Source: Limiplasma sp045538465 (GTDB lineage Bacteria > Bacillota > Clostridia > Christensenellales > Aristaeellaceae). From it: a DNA stretch of 13,352 bases. The stretch is taken from NCBI GenBank assembly GCA_045538465.1, contig JAZSRK010000162.1, positions 1 through 13,352 on the forward strand. The letters run 5' to 3'. Below are positions 13,306-13,352 of this stretch, in pieces. Every line of letters starts with the position of its first letter. Position 1 is the stretch's first letter. Under the pieces are notes generated by a model that had not been told where the DNA came from, did not search any database, and saw only the letters and a program-made list of their open reading frames with translations. A program made the position numbers and the translations under genes.

Positions 13306-13352
13306 TTTAGTGATACCCATACGCTATGTGGGTGAAACCACTTTTTCAAAAA

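Noticed and set aside
13233..13352. Promoter and PerR-type operator for reverse rubrerythrin
   Set aside because: Candidate hexamers (TTGAAA, or TTTCAC with TATCAC) do not give a convincing pair, no PerR-like inverted repeat was found, and the window ends here.

Overview
The window looks like chromosomal DNA from an anaerobic Clostridia-type Firmicute. The signs are strong AGGAGG ribosome-binding sites, AddB rather than RecB, an N-terminal-rubredoxin (reverse) rubrerythrin, a DegV protein, a YczE-type membrane protein and moderately high GC. The exact family cannot be read from the sequence. I see no IS element, phage gene, CRISPR array, rRNA or canonical tRNA.

Layout. 1-125: 5' part of a minus-strand P-loop gene with its own promoter and structured leader. 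277-3612 (-): addB, the AddAB recombination nuclease subunit, with no addA beside it. 3693-5039 (+): mnmE, divergent from addB. 5066-5113: terminator shared by converging genes. 5137-6336 (-): a two-gene operon encoding a secreted ribonuclease with two barnase domains, then a barstar. 6555-7900 (-): a marR-degV operon behind a promoter carrying two matching palindromic operators. 8172-8307: a dense cluster of hairpins with a tRNA-like T-arm. 8291-9244 (-): a GNAT acetyltransferase, then a DIP1984-family protein. 9436-10458 (+): an NAD-dependent epimerase-like protein. 10602-11162 (+): a small P-loop kinase-like protein. 11314-11976 (+): a YczE/YitT-type membrane protein. 12103-12342 (-): a small zinc-ribbon-like protein. 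12693-13232 (-): reverse rubrerythrin.

The most interesting locus is 5137-6336. The exported protein has a signal peptide and two complete barnase folds. Domain 1 keeps every catalytic residue (K70, E116, R126, R130, H147). Domain 2 has lost both the general base (Q263 for E) and the general acid (N292 for H), yet it keeps the guanine/barstar-contact arginine (R249) that domain 1 has replaced with Tyr102. The toxin gene is followed 15 nt later by a cytoplasmic barstar whose key aspartates (D36, D40) are intact. This suggests an active nuclease fused to a catalytically dead barnase that may serve in binding or immunity.

Secondary points are an AddB that has lost its Walker A motif, an almost textbook autoregulated MarR promoter, the unexplained structured RNA-like region near 8170-8310, and two 5' leaders with stable hairpins. 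Most transcription units have recognisable sigma-A-type promoters with 17-18 nt spacers, and several have an extended -10 (TGn). All functional statements rest on motif recognition by eye; no database search was run.
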